From NCBI RefSeq assembly GCF_964656455.1, contig NW_027555009.1, positions 124,001 through 188,000 on the forward strand: 64,000 bases of DNA, in the 5' to 3' direction. The position numbers and the translations under genes are program-made. The first letter of the stretch is position 1. Each line of letters starts with the position of its first letter. Shown piece by piece: positions 62,579 to 64,000 of the stretch. The stretch is from Halichoerus grypus. Its lineage: Eukaryota > Chordata > Mammalia > Carnivora > Phocidae. Below the pieces are notes generated by a model. That model ran no database searches. It saw only the letters and a program-made list of their open reading frames with translations, and was not told where the DNA came from.

Positions 62579-64000
62579 TAATAGCAAGCGTTCTACCTCG
62601 GAGAAACAACACTGAAGAGAAACCGTGCTTTAGCTACCGACGACCTCTGTGTGGGAGGAAGCAGTTTAGGGTGTACTGTGGGTGAGAGCCTGGGGACGGG
62701 TTCCGTTTCGTAAAATCGAGGGAGAGACAGGCCGGAGAGAAGGCAGCTCTCAACTCACACCATGGCTATGGGGCTAGTACCGTTGCCCCGGGTGTGTGTG
62801 CAGGCTTAATGAAAACCGCCTAACTCGAAGGAAAAACTCGGTGGAGAATCCATGCTTCAGCTAAAACAGCCGCTCCTGAGGGTGGAAGCATTTTGTTGTG
62901 TGCATGCATGAGAGCCCTGCAAGGGAGTCCAAAGCTTTTTGCGAGTGAGACTCAGGCCCCAGCAGAAGGCAGAACACGACTCCCCCTGTGTTTCATCAAG
63001 CTAGCACTGCGGCCCCACTTTTGCATGGAAGTCTCATCACTAGCGTTCTAACTCAAAGAAACAACAGTGTAGAGAAATCGTGCTTTAGTTACTGTCGACC
63101 TCCAGGCGGAGGAAGCAGTATACAGGGTACCGTGGGTGAGAGCCTGGGGAACGGTTTCCATACGTGAAACCGAGGGAGAAACCGTTCCGGGCAGAAGGCA
63201 CCTCTGGACTCAGCTCTTGCTACCTGAAGCTAACACTACTGCTCCATGTGTGCTTGGAATGCTCCGTGCTCAACACTGCCTTGGAAAGAACAAGCCTGTA
63301 AAGAATCCCAGCTGCAGCTCATTCGCCTACCAGGCTACTAAGGCCACGAAGCCATGGTGTATAGTTACTGCCCTTTAGGTAACATTGCCGTTCCTGAAGT
63401 CGGAGGAATTTTACAGTGCTCCTGTAGGAGAGACCGGGAAAGGGTCCCATACGTGAAATGGAGTGAGAAACGGGCCGGTGTGGAAGGGAGCTCTAAACTC
63501 ACCTCTTGTTTCTGATGCTAGTACCCTTGCCCCGGGGGTGCCTGCAGGCCTAAAGCCAACCACCTAACTCAAGGGAACAACTCTTTAGAGAACTCCTGCT
63601 TCGGCTAAAAGAGCCATGCCTGAGGGTGGACGCATTTTGCTGTGTGCAAGGGTGAGCGCCCTGCAGCTGAGTCCCAAACCATTTTCTGTGTGAGACTCAG
63701 GCCCCGGAGGAAAGCAGAACACGACTCCCCACTTGTTTCATGAAGCTAGCACTGCGGCCCCACTTTTGCATGGAAGTCTAATCGCTAGCGTTCTAACTCG
63801 GAGAAACAACACTAGAGAACCCGTGCTTTAGGTACCGTCGACCTCTGTGTGGGAGGAAGCGGTTTAGGGTGTACTGTGGGTGAGAGCCTGAGGACGGGTT
63901 CCATTTCGGAAAATCGGGGGAGGGACAGGCCGGTACACAAGGCAGCTCTCCGCTCACACCATGGTTATGGGGCTAGTACCGTTGCCCCGGGTGTGCGTGC
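62579..64000. repeat. Monomer block 15 (cut by window end)
   Basis: Monomers 1-5 and part of monomer 6 are present; the array continues past 64000. Private changes are gtgcatgcatgag near 62901, tggaaagaac near 63282 and tatagttactg near 63360. Confidence 0.93.

Larger units (their letters stand above)
1..64000. repeat. Macrosatellite array, ~4.46 kb unit, ~14.3 copies
   Basis: The same ~4.46 kb sequence recurs from end to end, all copies in the same orientation. Successive distances between equivalent L1 points are 4459, 4459, 4448, 4473, 4468, 4469, 4463, 4457, 4472, 4013, 4473, 4465 and 4448 bp. Each unit is a block of sixteen ~228-bp monomers plus one antisense truncated L1. The array enters the window inside an L1 and leaves it inside a monomer block, so its true size and flanks are unknown. 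I do not recognise the monomer as a named satellite. No open frame in it has coding character: the longest recurrent one (142 codons, e.g. 3233-3661) starts with GTG and is conserved only because the whole unit is homogenised. Confidence 0.97.

Noticed and set aside
1..64000. tRNA-derived carnivore SINE, tRNA or rRNA genes
   Set aside because: I looked for the usual A/B-box SINE with a CT-rich tail and for conserved RNA landmarks and saw none. The CT-rich stretch present belongs to the L1 3' UTR.

Overview
The whole 64 kb window is the inside of one tandem array, a macrosatellite. A unit of about 4.46 kb is repeated head to tail about 14.3 times. Neither edge of the array is visible, and I found no functional protein-coding gene, tRNA, rRNA or CRISPR array.

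Organism: each unit carries a 5'-truncated LINE-1 in antisense orientation. Its ORF2 C-terminus and 3' UTR look like the L1 subfamily of carnivorans. From memory, the 3' UTR resembles copies from arctoid caniforms (bears, seals, mustelids). That taxonomic guess is inference. The mammalian L1 identity is solid.

Layout of a unit: (1) a block of 3,727 bp in eleven of the fourteen blocks seen complete, made of 16 diverged monomers of about 228 bp, followed by (2) a single L1 insertion of 720-746 bp. The L1 is flanked by a 16-bp target-site duplication, taatagcaagcgttct. Blocks start at 562, 5022, 9481, 13928, 18396, 22868, 27338, 31800, 36259, 40732, 45200, 49217, 53682, 58129 and 62579. Monomers 6-11 form three A-B dimers in an exact 456-bp register. 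Monomers 1-5 look like a copy of monomers 10-16 that lost about 396 bp, leaving a 290-bp chimeric third monomer. The L1 sits in monomer 16. Every unit has it at the same base with the same duplication, so it inserted once, before the array amplified.

Variation between units: blocks look about 99% identical by eye. Length changes sit mostly in the (TA)n/(TCTA)n/(CACA) microsatellite inside the L1 and in its poly(T). Block 11 (45200-48470) is exactly 456 bp short, which is one A-B dimer. Block 5 has +6 bp and block 4 has -1 bp. Diagnostic variants form a patchwork: neighbours share them in overlapping pairs, and blocks 3-4 share an L1 haplotype with blocks 13-14 across 44,201 bp. This points to repeated unequal exchange and gene conversion.

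Possible function: the monomers keep many CpGs, carry a 17-bp motif one base off the CENP-B box, and contain one CTCF-like core per unit. A centromeric satellite or a DXZ4-like chromatin macrosatellite are both conceivable. The sequence alone does not decide between them.
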